A DNA stretch of 14,681 nt, from the NCBI GenBank assembly GCA_945882755.1, contig CAMCWS010000052.1, forward strand, positions 1 through 14,681, in the 5' to 3' direction. Below the pieces are notes generated by a model that searched no databases, was not told where the DNA came from, and saw only the letters and a program-made list of their open reading frames with translations. Numbering within the stretch: position 1 is the stretch's first letter; each line of letters opens with the position of its first letter. The DNA comes from Bordetella parapertussis (GTDB taxonomy: Bacteria > Pseudomonadota > Gammaproteobacteria > Burkholderiales > Burkholderiaceae_C). This document shows positions 5,531 to 12,548 of this stretch, in pieces. A program made the position numbers and the translations under genes.

Positions 5531-6664
5531 ATGAACCACATCTACCACCTGCCCGAACACCAAACCCTGCGCGACCAAATGCAGCGCTTCCTGGAGCGCG
5601 AAGTCGAGCCCTATGGCCTGGAGTGGGAAAAGGCCGGCAAAGTGCCCCGCGAGGTGCTGCGCAAAATGGGCCAAGCCGGTTTCTTTGGCCTGATGTACGA
5701 GAGCGAATACGGCGGTGCCGAGGCCGATGCCCTCACCAACCTGGTGTTTGCCGAAGCGCTGTCACAGTCCACCTTTGCAGGCTTCATCGTCAGCGTGTTG
5801 GTGCACACCGACATGGCCTCACCCCATTTGCACCATGCAGGCACCAAGGCGCAAAAAGCCAAGTACATGCCCAGCATCATCGCGGGTGACACCATTTGCG
5901 CGGTGGCCATGACCGAACCCGGCGCAGGCTCAGACTTGTCGGGCATGAAAAGCACCGCCAAGCGCGATGGTGAGGGCTGGGTGCTCAACGGCACCAAGCT
6001 GTACATCACCAACGGTGTGCATGCCAACCTCTATTTTGTGGCCGCCAAAACCGGCGAGGGCAAGCACCAAATGTCCATGTTCATTGTGGAAAAAGGCACA
6101 CCTGGTTTCAGCGTGGGCCGCGCTTTGGACAAGACCGGCTGGCTGTGTTCGGACACGGCCGAGTTGGTGCTGGACAACGTGCGCTTGGGGCCCGAGGCCT
6201 TGCTCGGCGAACAAGACAAAGGCTTTTACGCCCTGATGAAAAACCTGCAAACCGAGCGCATCGCTTTGGCCGCCATGGCGGTGGGCCACTGTCAACGTGC
6301 GATTGAATTGACCTTGGACTACGTGCGCCAACGCCAAGCTTTTGGCAAAGCGCTGTGGGATATGCAGCACATCCGCCAACGCATCGCCATGCTCGACGCC
6401 AAAACCCGCGCCGCACGCCAGTTCATGTACCACTGCGCCTGGTCGGTCACGCAAGAACACGACATCGTGCAAGAGGTGTCCATGCTCAAGTCGCTCACGG
6501 GCGAATTGGTCAACGAGGTGGTGGGTGGATGCCAGCAATTCTGGGGCGGCATGGGCTATATGCGTGAAGCACCCATCGAGCGCTTGTGGCGTGACGCCCG
6601 TGTGCTCGCCATCGGTGGCGGCGCCACCGAGGTGATGTTGGAAGAAGTGGCTAAGCGCTACTGA
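5531..6664 (+). CDS. Acyl-CoA dehydrogenase, isovaleryl/long-chain active-site type
   Basis: 377-residue FAD flavoenzyme that introduces the 2,3 double bond into an acyl-CoA and passes electrons to electron-transfer flavoprotein. Visible features are the N-terminal helical domain (to about 120), the flavin/substrate motif MTEPGAGSDL (127-136), YITNG (158-162), the C-terminal helical domain with RQRQAFGK (267-273), and GGMGYMRE (339-346). The usual catalytic Glu near the C-terminus (position 376 in medium-chain enzymes) is replaced by Gly: IGGGATEV (361-368). A Glu is instead present at 242 in LQTERIALA, where isovaleryl- and long-chain enzymes carry theirs. Its place between the two carboxylase genes suggests isovaleryl-CoA as substrate, but the sequence is not a close match to typical isovaleryl-CoA dehydrogenase as I remember it; citronellyl-CoA or another branched acyl-CoA is possible. 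The ribosome site is weak. Confidence 0.8.
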   Translation: MNHIYHLPEHQTLRDQMQRFLEREVEPYGLEWEKAGKVPREVLRKMGQAGFFGLMYESEYGGAEADALTNLVFAEALSQSTFAGFIVSVLVHTDMASPHLHHAGTKAQKAKYMPSIIAGDTICAVAMTEPGAGSDLSGMKSTAKRDGEGWVLNGTKLYITNGVHANLYFVAAKTGEGKHQMSMFIVEKGTPGFSVGRALDKTGWLCSDTAELVLDNVRLGPEALLGEQDKGFYALMKNLQTERIALAAMAVGHCQRAIELTLDYVRQRQAFGKALWDMQHIRQRIAMLDAKTRAARQFMYHCAWSVTQEHDIVQEVSMLKSLTGELVNEVVGGCQQFWGGMGYMREAPIERLWRDARVLAIGGGATEVMLEEVAKRY

Positions 6665-6674
6665 GCCGCAGCCA

Positions 6675-7631
6675 ATGAAACCAAGCCATTGGCTTTTGGT
6701 GTTTATCGCTGCTTGGCGAGCAGCAACGCAGGCCGTTGGGCTGGCGCTGTGCTTGGGCGTGGCCAGCTTGGGCGCTTTGGCGCAAACCCCCGCCGAGCCG
6801 CCGTTGGCAAACGATTTGCGCGAAGAAGTCGTGCGTTGGCCCATCACTTTGCAAGACGCCAGTGGTCGCAGCGAAAACAAAGCCTTGGTACTGACCTTGT
6901 TCAAACCCCAAGGCGCGGGACCGTTTCCATTGCTGGTGCTCAACCATGGAAGAGCGCCAACACCGCAAGCCCGAGCCGCCCAACGGCGACTTCGCTATGA
7001 ACGGCTGGCGCGGTTTTGGCTGGCCCAAGGTTTCGCTGTCATCGTGCCTACCCGGGTTGGCTACGGTCCTGAGAGTGAGGGCTTTGATCCCGAATTCACC
7101 GGCGCATGCAAGCAACCCAACCATGCGGTGATGGCCAAAGCCACGTCCGATCAGGTGTTGGCTGCCATCGCTTACGCCAGCACACAGCCCGATTTGGACA
7201 CCACCCGCTGGCTGGTGGCAGGCCAATCGGTCGGCGGTTTTGCCAGCATTGCCACGGTGGCGCGTCAGCCACGCGGTTTGCTGGGGGGTATCAATTTTTC
7301 TGGCGGCACGGGCGGTAACCCTGATATCAAGCCCAAGCAACCCTGTGGCGTGGAATTTTTGGCTGATTTTTGGCATCAGCAGGCAGCCCGCAACACCCTG
7401 CCTATGCTTTGGATTTACTGGCAAAACGACTTGTTTTGGGGAGAGAAAGTTCCCCTGCTGTGGCACCAAGCTTGGTTGCAAGGGGGTGGACGTGCCGAGT
7501 TTCACCATCTGCCACCCGTGGGCAACGATGGTCACAACGGCATGAACCTGGACATGGTCCATTGGACGCCGTTGGTCCTGCGATTTCTTCAAAACTTGGG
7601 CTTTGCAGCTGCCAAGCCCGTCACACCCTGA
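6675..7631 (+). CDS. Predicted periplasmic alpha/beta hydrolase
   Basis: 318 residues. The N-terminus has an export signal: hydrophobic stretch about 19-33, likely cleavage after LGALA-Q (36/37). An alpha/beta hydrolase fold follows: LLVLNHGRAP (86-95) for the oxyanion strand-turn, nucleophile elbow GQSVGG (183-188) with Ser185, probable acid Asp252 (in YWQNDLFWGE), and His287 in GNDGHNG. It resembles dienelactone-hydrolase-like proteins of unknown substrate. It starts 10 bases after the dehydrogenase stop and ends 20 bases before liuD, so it is probably in their operon. An exported hydrolase inside a cytoplasmic acyl-CoA cluster is unusual; it might release a branched acid or alcohol from an ester outside the membrane. 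That role is inference. Confidence 0.75.
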   Translation: MKPSHWLLVFIAAWRAATQAVGLALCLGVASLGALAQTPAEPPLANDLREEVVRWPITLQDASGRSENKALVLTLFKPQGAGPFPLLVLNHGRAPTPQARAAQRRLRYERLARFWLAQGFAVIVPTRVGYGPESEGFDPEFTGACKQPNHAVMAKATSDQVLAAIAYASTQPDLDTTRWLVAGQSVGGFASIATVARQPRGLLGGINFSGGTGGNPDIKPKQPCGVEFLADFWHQQAARNTLPMLWIYWQNDLFWGEKVPLLWHQAWLQGGGRAEFHHLPPVGNDGHNGMNLDMVHWTPLVLRFLQNLGFAAAKPVTP

Positions 7632-7651
7632 TGATTCACTGAGACTCCCCC

Positions 7652-9670
7652 ATGCCTGTTACCCCGATGTTCAGCAAGATCTTGATCGCCAACCGAGGCG
7701 AAATCGCCTGCCGCGTCGCCGCGACTGCCCGCCGCATGGGTGTGCGCACTGTGGCGGTGTTCTCGGATGCCGACGCCCACGCGGCCCATGTCCAAGCCTG
7801 CGATGAGGCGGTGCACATCGGCGGCAACGCGCCGCGTGACAGCTATTTGCAGTGGCAGCGCATCTTGCAAGCCGCCATGCAAACTGGGGCCCAAGCCATC
7901 CACCCGGGCTATGGTTTTTTGAGTGAAAACGCCGACTTCGCCAACGCCTGCCTGCAAGCGGGTGTGGTGTTCATTGGGCCGTCCTCGGCGTCTATCCAAG
8001 CCATGGGGCTGAAAGCCGCGTCCAAGCAACTGATGGAAAAAGCCGGTGTGCCCCTGGTGCCGGGCTACCACGGCGCAGACCAAAACCCAGCTTTGTTGTC
8101 CAGTGAGGCCCAACGCATTGGTTTTCCGGTGTTGATCAAGGCCAGCGCAGGTGGGGGTGGCAAGGGCATGCGCATCGTTCAGCGTGAAGCAGACTTTGCT
8201 GAGGCCTTGGCGTCTTGCCAGCGCGAAGCACGCAGCAGTTTTGGCGACGACGCGGTGCTGATCGAAAAATACGTGCAGCGCCCCCGCCACATCGAGATAC
8301 AGGTGTTTGGCGACAGCCACGGCCAGACCATCCATCTGCACGAGCGTGATTGCTCGGTGCAACGCCGCCACCAAAAGGTGTTGGAGGAGTCACCCGCACC
8401 GGGTTTGTCGCCCGAGTTACGTGAGCGCATGGGCGCAGCGGCGGTGGCAGCGGCCAAGGCAGTGAATTACCTGGGTGCAGGCACGGTGGAGTTCATCGTC
8501 GAGCAGTCCGAACGCGGCATGGACTTCTTCTTCATGGAGATGAACACCCGCTTGCAGGTGGAACACCCAGTCACCGAAGCGGTCACCGGCTTGGATTTGG
8601 TCGAGTGGCAGTTGCGCATCGCCGCAGGTGAGCCGCTGCCCCTGACGCAAGACCAGGTGACGGTGCAAGGCCACGCCATCGAAGCGCGTATTTGTGCCGA
8701 AACGCCAGACAACGACTTTTTGCCCGCCACCGGCCGCTTGCAGGTGATGCGCATACCCTTGGCGCAACGCTTCTCGCAGGGAATGGTGCGCTGGGACAGT
8801 GGTGTGCGAGAGGGTGACGAGATCAGCCCTTACTACGACTCCATGATCGCCAAGCTGATCGTGCATGGCGACACCCGCGAGCAAGCCTTGGCCCATTTGG
8901 ACCAAGCCCTGAGTGAATTGCACATCGTCGGCGTGGCCAACAACGTGGCGTTTTTGCGCCAAGTGGTGCGCAGCCCGTCCTTTGCCCATGCCCAGTTGGA
9001 CACGGCGTTGATCGAGCGAGAAAAAGACCAGTTGTTCCATCAGCAACCTTTGCCCATTGCGCTGGCTGTGGCAGCGGCCATGGCCCACGGCTTGGCTGTT
9101 GAGCCGCCGCGCGGCAATGCTTGGGTTGACCCTTGGTCGCACACCGATGGCTGGTTGATACAAGGCCAAAGCCTGCGCAAGTTTGACTATGTTTGTGGCC
9201 AAGAAACAGGCGCGGCTGTGCTGACGCGTTCTAGCCACGGCCCCACCCAGTTGCAAATAGGCGGTCAAGCCCATGCCTTGGCGTGGCAAGTGCAGGGCGA
9301 GGCAGTGCAATTGCAATGGGGCGAGCAGCGCCTTCGTGCGCAGGTGTATGCGGTGAAAGACCAACTCCATGTGTTCGCCGACGTGGGCAGTGCCAGCGTC
9401 CATTTCGTCAACCCCTTGGCCCATGCGGCGCAAGGATCAGCTGTCAGCGGCAATTTGTCTGCCCCTATGCCTGGCAAGTTGTTGAGCTTTGCGGTCAAGG
9501 TGGGCGACACAGTGAAAGCAGGCCAAGCCTTGGCGGTGATGGAGGCCATGAAAATGGAACACACCGTTGCTGCACCTGCTGACGGCACTGTCGCCGAATT
9601 GTTGTACGCACCTGGCGACCAAGTCAATGAAGGCGCGCCTTTGCTGCGCCTTGAATCGCAGGAGACCTGA
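7652..9670 (+). CDS. liuD: Methylcrotonyl-CoA carboxylase alpha (biotin carboxylase and carrier) subunit
   Basis: 672 residues. Carboxylates its own biotin with ATP and bicarbonate and presents it to the beta subunit. Domains in order: biotin carboxylase N domain (KILIANRGEIACR, 9-21; HPGYGFLSEN, 84-93), ATP-grasp with glycine loop KASAGGGGKGM (163-173) and EMNTRLQVEHPVTE (296-309), biotin carboxylase C domain (about 335-445), a middle BT-like domain (about 480-590), and a C-terminal biotinyl domain with EAMKMEH, biotinylated at Lys634. An ATG at 7652 follows GAGACT; the ATG at 7667 (MFSKILIANRG) would also fit the family. Pairs with liuB despite lying three kilobases away. A geranyl-CoA carboxylase alpha subunit (AtuF) is the main alternative. 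It is followed after one base by the DUF1289 gene. Confidence 0.87.
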   Translation: MPVTPMFSKILIANRGEIACRVAATARRMGVRTVAVFSDADAHAAHVQACDEAVHIGGNAPRDSYLQWQRILQAAMQTGAQAIHPGYGFLSENADFANACLQAGVVFIGPSSASIQAMGLKAASKQLMEKAGVPLVPGYHGADQNPALLSSEAQRIGFPVLIKASAGGGGKGMRIVQREADFAEALASCQREARSSFGDDAVLIEKYVQRPRHIEIQVFGDSHGQTIHLHERDCSVQRRHQKVLEESPAPGLSPELRERMGAAAVAAAKAVNYLGAGTVEFIVEQSERGMDFFFMEMNTRLQVEHPVTEAVTGLDLVEWQLRIAAGEPLPLTQDQVTVQGHAIEARICAETPDNDFLPATGRLQVMRIPLAQRFSQGMVRWDSGVREGDEISPYYDSMIAKLIVHGDTREQALAHLDQALSELHIVGVANNVAFLRQVVRSPSFAHAQLDTALIEREKDQLFHQQPLPIALAVAAAMAHGLAVEPPRGNAWVDPWSHTDGWLIQGQSLRKFDYVCGQETGAAVLTRSSHGPTQLQIGGQAHALAWQVQGEAVQLQWGEQRLRAQVYAVKDQLHVFADVGSASVHFVNPLAHAAQGSAVSGNLSAPMPGKLLSFAVKVGDTVKAGQALAVMEAMKMEHTVAAPADGTVAELLYAPGDQVNEGAPLLRLESQET

Positions 9671-9671
9671 G

Positions 9672-9917
9672 ATGAATATGACCCCTTGGCAGGCTTTGCA
9701 ACAACGTGATTTAGAGGTACAGCAAAGTCCTAACGATCAGGCCTGTGCCTCGCCATGCATGTCGGTCTGCGTCATGAAAACCGATGCCGATGAATGCTGG
9801 GGATGCTTGCGCACCTTGGACGAGGTGGCGAATTGGTCGATCTACACCCCAGCCGAACAACGCGGTGTTTGGCATAGGTTATCTCAACGCATTCAACAGC
9901 ATTTCCAACAAGCCTGA
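9672..9917 (+). CDS. DUF1289 family small cysteine-rich protein
   Basis: 81 residues. The family signature is clear: SPCMSVCVMKTDADECWGC followed by LRTLDEVANW, giving Cys29-x3-Cys33-x8-Cys42-x2-Cys45 and a trailing Trp. Four cysteines in this spacing suggest a bound metal (zinc or iron-sulfur); no function is established for the family. The ATG at 9672 is used because AGGAG (9660-9664) lies 7 bases upstream, overlapping the end of liuD; a second ATG at 9678 is possible. The preceding stop is one base away and the next gene starts two bases after this one ends, so it belongs to a tightly packed operon. Confidence 0.85.
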   Translation: MNMTPWQALQQRDLEVQQSPNDQACASPCMSVCVMKTDADECWGCLRTLDEVANWSIYTPAEQRGVWHRLSQRIQQHFQQA

Positions 9918-9919
9918 GC

Positions 9920-10564
9920 ATGCGCCAACTGACCTTCTACTTGGACTTCATCAGCCCTTACGCTTACTTGGCATTCCACGCCTTGCTCAAAACCTTGCAG
10001 GGTCTCAACTGCCAGGTGAGCTACCAGCCGATATTGTTTGGCGCGGTGTTACAGCACCACGGGCAGTTGGGTCCTGCTGAAATCGAAGGCAAGCGTGAGT
10101 GGACTTACCGCCAAGTTTTGTGGCTGGCGCAGCAGCAGGGTTGCCCCCTGCGCATGCCCGCCAGCCATCCTTTCAACCCCGTCTCCTTGTTACGGCTGGC
10201 GCTGGCTTGTGATGCCCAAGGCCAGCCCAACCGCCACCAGTGCGAACAGCTGTTCCAGCATGTGTGGGGCGATGGCTTGGAGGCCAGCGACCCGCAGCGT
10301 CTCGCCGATTTGCAAGCCCGCTTAGCCCCAGTACGAGACCCGCAGTCTGACGAGGTGAAAACCCAGTTGCGCCAAGTCACTCAAGCGGCGATCGACAAGG
10401 GCGTATTTGGGGTGCCCACCATCCTGGTGGATGAGAAATTGTTTTGGGGTCAAGACGCCTTGCCGATGTTGAATGCGTATTTGCAAGGTGAGCCTTGGTT
10501 TGATGGACCAGACTGGCAGGCTTGCTCAGTTTTGCCCAAGACTTTGGAGCGCAAGCGCCCTTAA
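9920..10564 (+). CDS. 2-hydroxychromene-2-carboxylate isomerase-like protein (DsbA/GST-kappa fold)
   Basis: 214 residues, thioredoxin-fold family shared with glutathione S-transferase kappa. The N-terminus LTFYLDFISPYAYLAF (4-19) carries Ser12, the position of the catalytic or glutathione-activating serine (family pattern DFxSPY). The central helical insertion runs about 45-155. GVFGVPTILVDEKLFWGQDAL (161-181) contains the cis-proline loop and the closing strand-helix. Named members isomerise a naphthalene catabolite with glutathione; in a gene cluster like this one the substrate is unknown, and no other aromatic-degradation gene is present. It lies two bases after the DUF1289 gene and probably ends the operon; no intrinsic terminator is seen in the 136 bases that follow. 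Confidence 0.8.
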   Translation: MRQLTFYLDFISPYAYLAFHALLKTLQGLNCQVSYQPILFGAVLQHHGQLGPAEIEGKREWTYRQVLWLAQQQGCPLRMPASHPFNPVSLLRLALACDAQGQPNRHQCEQLFQHVWGDGLEASDPQRLADLQARLAPVRDPQSDEVKTQLRQVTQAAIDKGVFGVPTILVDEKLFWGQDALPMLNAYLQGEPWFDGPDWQACSVLPKTLERKRP

Positions 10565-10689
10565 TTCACATGGCGAAATGAAAACCAAGGGTTTGCACTT
10601 AAGTTGTCAGCCCTTGTTCAGTTTGAAGTCAGTCGCTGGCAAGCACCTGCCTTGAGAATCCCGTCAGACCTCCATTGGGGGGTACCACC

Positions 10690-10695
10690 AGGAGA
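10690..10695 (+). promoter_or_regulatory. Ribosome binding site of the MFS transporter
   Basis: AGGAGA, 5 bases before the ATG at 10701. It fixes this start over the later in-frame ATG at 10728. The rest of the spacer 10565-10689 shows no convincing promoter or terminator by eye. Confidence 0.75.
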
Positions 10696-10700
10696 CTCCC

Positions 10701-12464
10701 ATGGCTATCGTTCATGAAGACCGACCAATGTCGTCGGAAGAGAAAAAAGTGATTTTTGCGTCATCCCTCGGCACCGTGTTCGAGTGGTATGACTTTTACC
10801 TTTACGGCTCATTGGCTGCCATCATTGCCAAGCAGTTTTTCAGCGGCTTGGACGCTGGCTCGGCCTTCATCTTTGCGCTGCTGGCCTTTGCCGCAGGCTT
10901 TATCGTGCGTCCATTTGGTGCCATCTTCTTTGGCCGCTTGGGCGACATGATTGGGCGCAAATACACCTTCTTGGTGACCATCCTGATCATGGGCCTGTCG
11001 ACCTTCATCGTCGGCATCTTGCCCACCTACGCCAGCATCGGCGTGGCAGCCCCCATCATCTTGATTGGCTTGCGTTTATTGCAAGGCTTGGCTTTGGGCG
11101 GCGAGTACGGTGGTGCAGCCACCTATGTGGCCGAACATGCACCGCACGGCAAGCGTGGCGCTTACACCGCTTGGATTCAAACCACGGCTACCTTGGGTTT
11201 GTTCCTGTCCCTGATGGTGATTTTGGGTACCCGCATTGCCATTGGCGAAGAAGCTTTTGCCGACTGGGGCTGGCGCATTCCTTTCTTGGTCTCCATCGCT
11301 TTGTTGGCCATATCGGTCTACATCCGTTTGTCGATGAACGAGTCACCCGCTTTCGTGAAAATGAAAGCTGAAGGCAAAACCTCAAAAGCACCCTTGACCG
11401 AGTCGTTTGGTCAATGGAAGAACCTCAAGATCGTCATCTTGGCCTTGATTGGATTGACCGCTGGCCAAGCCGTGGTTTGGTACACCGGTCAGTTCTACGC
11501 TTTGTTCTTCTTGACCCAGTCCTTGAAGGTCGATGGGGCTACCGCCAACCTCTTCGTGGCGGCCTCGTTGATCATTGGTACACCGTTCTTTATCGTGTTT
11601 GGCGCCTTGTCTGACAAGATTGGTCGCAAGCCCATCATCATGTTGGGTTGTTTGCTGGCTGTACTCACCTACTTCCCCGTGTTCGAGCAACTCACCAAAG
11701 CGGCCAACCCTGATTTGCATGCAGCGCAGCAAGCCAACAAAGTGGTCGTGATTGCCGATCCTGCCGAGTGTTCCTTCCAGTTCAACCCCACAGGCACGGT
11801 GAAGTTCACCTCGTCTTGCGATATCGCCAAACAAAAACTGGCGGCCAACTCGGTCAGCTACTCCAATGAAGTCGCACCCGCAGGCACACCAGCGCTCATC
11901 AAGGTGGGCGAGGTGGAAATCAAAACCGCGGTCACACCTGAAGATGTGGCTGCAGCCAAAGAGGTGGCTGAGCAGAAACTGCTTGCATTGAAAGCCGCTG
12001 AACCTGTTGACGCCAAAGCTGTGAAAACCGCTGAAGACGCTTTGAAGAATCTGTCGGATGAAAAGAAAAGTAAAGACGCCGTTATTTCAGCTAACTTGAG
12101 TGCTGCATTGAAGGCGGCTGGTTACCCCGCCAAAGCCGATCCTGCCAAAGTCAACAAGATTTACGTCATTGTTATCCTGACGTATTTGGTGATTTTGGTG
12201 ACCATGGTCTACGGCCCCATCGCCGCCATGTTGGTGGAAATGTTCCCCACCCGCATCCGTTACACCTCGATGTCCTTGCCCTACCACATTGGTAACGGCT
12301 GGTTTGGCGGCTTGCTGCCCACCACCGCCTTTGCCATCGTGGCGCAAACCGGCAATATGTACAACGGCTTGTGGTACCCCATCATCATCGCTGGCGCCAC
12401 CTTCATCATTGGCACCTTGTTTATCAAGGAAACCAAAGACGTGGACATTTACGCCGACGACTGA
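10701..12464 (+). CDS. MHS-family MFS transporter with large periplasmic insertion
   Basis: 587-residue inner-membrane transporter of the metabolite:H+ symporter branch (relatives include KgtP and ProP). Visible signatures: GTVFEWYDFYLYG (24-36) in helix 1, the cytoplasmic loop 2-3 motif GRLGDMIGRKYTF (78-90), RLLQGLALGGEYGGAATYVAE (125-145), and the second-half motif GALSDKIGRK (301-310). The helices can be followed to the end, but between helix 9 (about 311-328) and helix 10 (about 487-505) there is a hydrophilic insertion of about 155 residues, where usual members have a short loop. That loop faces the periplasm, and the two cysteines in it (357, 373) could form a disulfide. Its second half is Ala/Lys/Glu-rich and probably helical. 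Substrate probably an organic acid or amino acid; not determinable. A strong terminator follows. Confidence 0.85.
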   Translation: MAIVHEDRPMSSEEKKVIFASSLGTVFEWYDFYLYGSLAAIIAKQFFSGLDAGSAFIFALLAFAAGFIVRPFGAIFFGRLGDMIGRKYTFLVTILIMGLSTFIVGILPTYASIGVAAPIILIGLRLLQGLALGGEYGGAATYVAEHAPHGKRGAYTAWIQTTATLGLFLSLMVILGTRIAIGEEAFADWGWRIPFLVSIALLAISVYIRLSMNESPAFVKMKAEGKTSKAPLTESFGQWKNLKIVILALIGLTAGQAVVWYTGQFYALFFLTQSLKVDGATANLFVAASLIIGTPFFIVFGALSDKIGRKPIIMLGCLLAVLTYFPVFEQLTKAANPDLHAAQQANKVVVIADPAECSFQFNPTGTVKFTSSCDIAKQKLAANSVSYSNEVAPAGTPALIKVGEVEIKTAVTPEDVAAAKEVAEQKLLALKAAEPVDAKAVKTAEDALKNLSDEKKSKDAVISANLSAALKAAGYPAKADPAKVNKIYVIVILTYLVILVTMVYGPIAAMLVEMFPTRIRYTSMSLPYHIGNGWFGGLLPTTAFAIVAQTGNMYNGLWYPIIIAGATFIIGTLFIKETKDVDIYADD

Positions 12465-12486
12465 TTTTCAGTTTCTGGTTATGCCC

Positions 12487-12515
12487 AGCCCTCCCCTTGC
12501 GGAGGGCTTTTTTTT
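12487..12515 (+). terminator. Intrinsic terminator after the MFS gene
   Basis: AGCCCTCC (12487-12494), loop CCTTGC, GGAGGGCT (12501-12508): a perfect 8-bp G+C-rich stem followed by eight T (12508-12515). It begins 22 bases after the MFS stop and separates that gene from the liv operon. Confidence 0.92.
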
Positions 12516-12524
12516 ACCTACAAT
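12497..12524 (+). promoter_or_regulatory. Possible livH promoter overlapping the terminator
   Basis: TACAAT (12519-12524; 5 of 6 to the -10 consensus) with TTGCGG (12497-12502; 3 of 6 to the -35 consensus) 16 bases upstream, inside the terminator loop and right arm. Transcription would start near 12531. Only 33 bases lie between the terminator and the probable livH start, so any promoter here must overlap it. The -35 is weak, so this is tentative. Confidence 0.42.
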
Positions 12525-12536
12525 CCGGCACCCCTT

Positions 12537-12542
12537 GGGAGA
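12537..12542 (+). promoter_or_regulatory. livH ribosome binding site before an ATC codon
   Basis: GGGAGA ends 6 bases before ATC at 12549, ideal spacing for initiation there. No ATG, GTG, TTG or CTG exists in the livH frame between the terminator and the TTG at 12582. The site supports initiation at, or very near, the ATC. Confidence 0.6.
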
Positions 12543-12548
12543 TGCGCC

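Noticed and set aside
5297..5534. Small open frames across the repeat region (60-70 codons, plus strand)
   Set aside because: They simply translate the 68-bp repeats, giving near-identical repeated peptides in different frames, with no ribosome site or recognisable family.
5930..6943. 337-codon antisense frame across the dehydrogenase and hydrolase genes
   Set aside because: Crosses two well-supported sense genes, has a His/Gly/Ala-rich shadow composition and no ribosome site or family match.
9567..9671. Longer N-terminus for the DUF1289 protein from an ATG at 9567
   Set aside because: This would overlap the biotinyl domain of liuD by over 100 bases; the ATG at 9672 has a well-placed AGGAG and the family length fits.
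10580..10596. Possible terminator hairpin AAACC/GGTTT after the isomerase gene
   Set aside because: Stem of only five pairs with a three-base loop and no T-run.
10637..10652. Sigma-54-like promoter (TGGCAAGCACCTGCC) upstream of the MFS gene
   Set aside because: The GG and GC elements are one base too close together and the flanking matches are incomplete.
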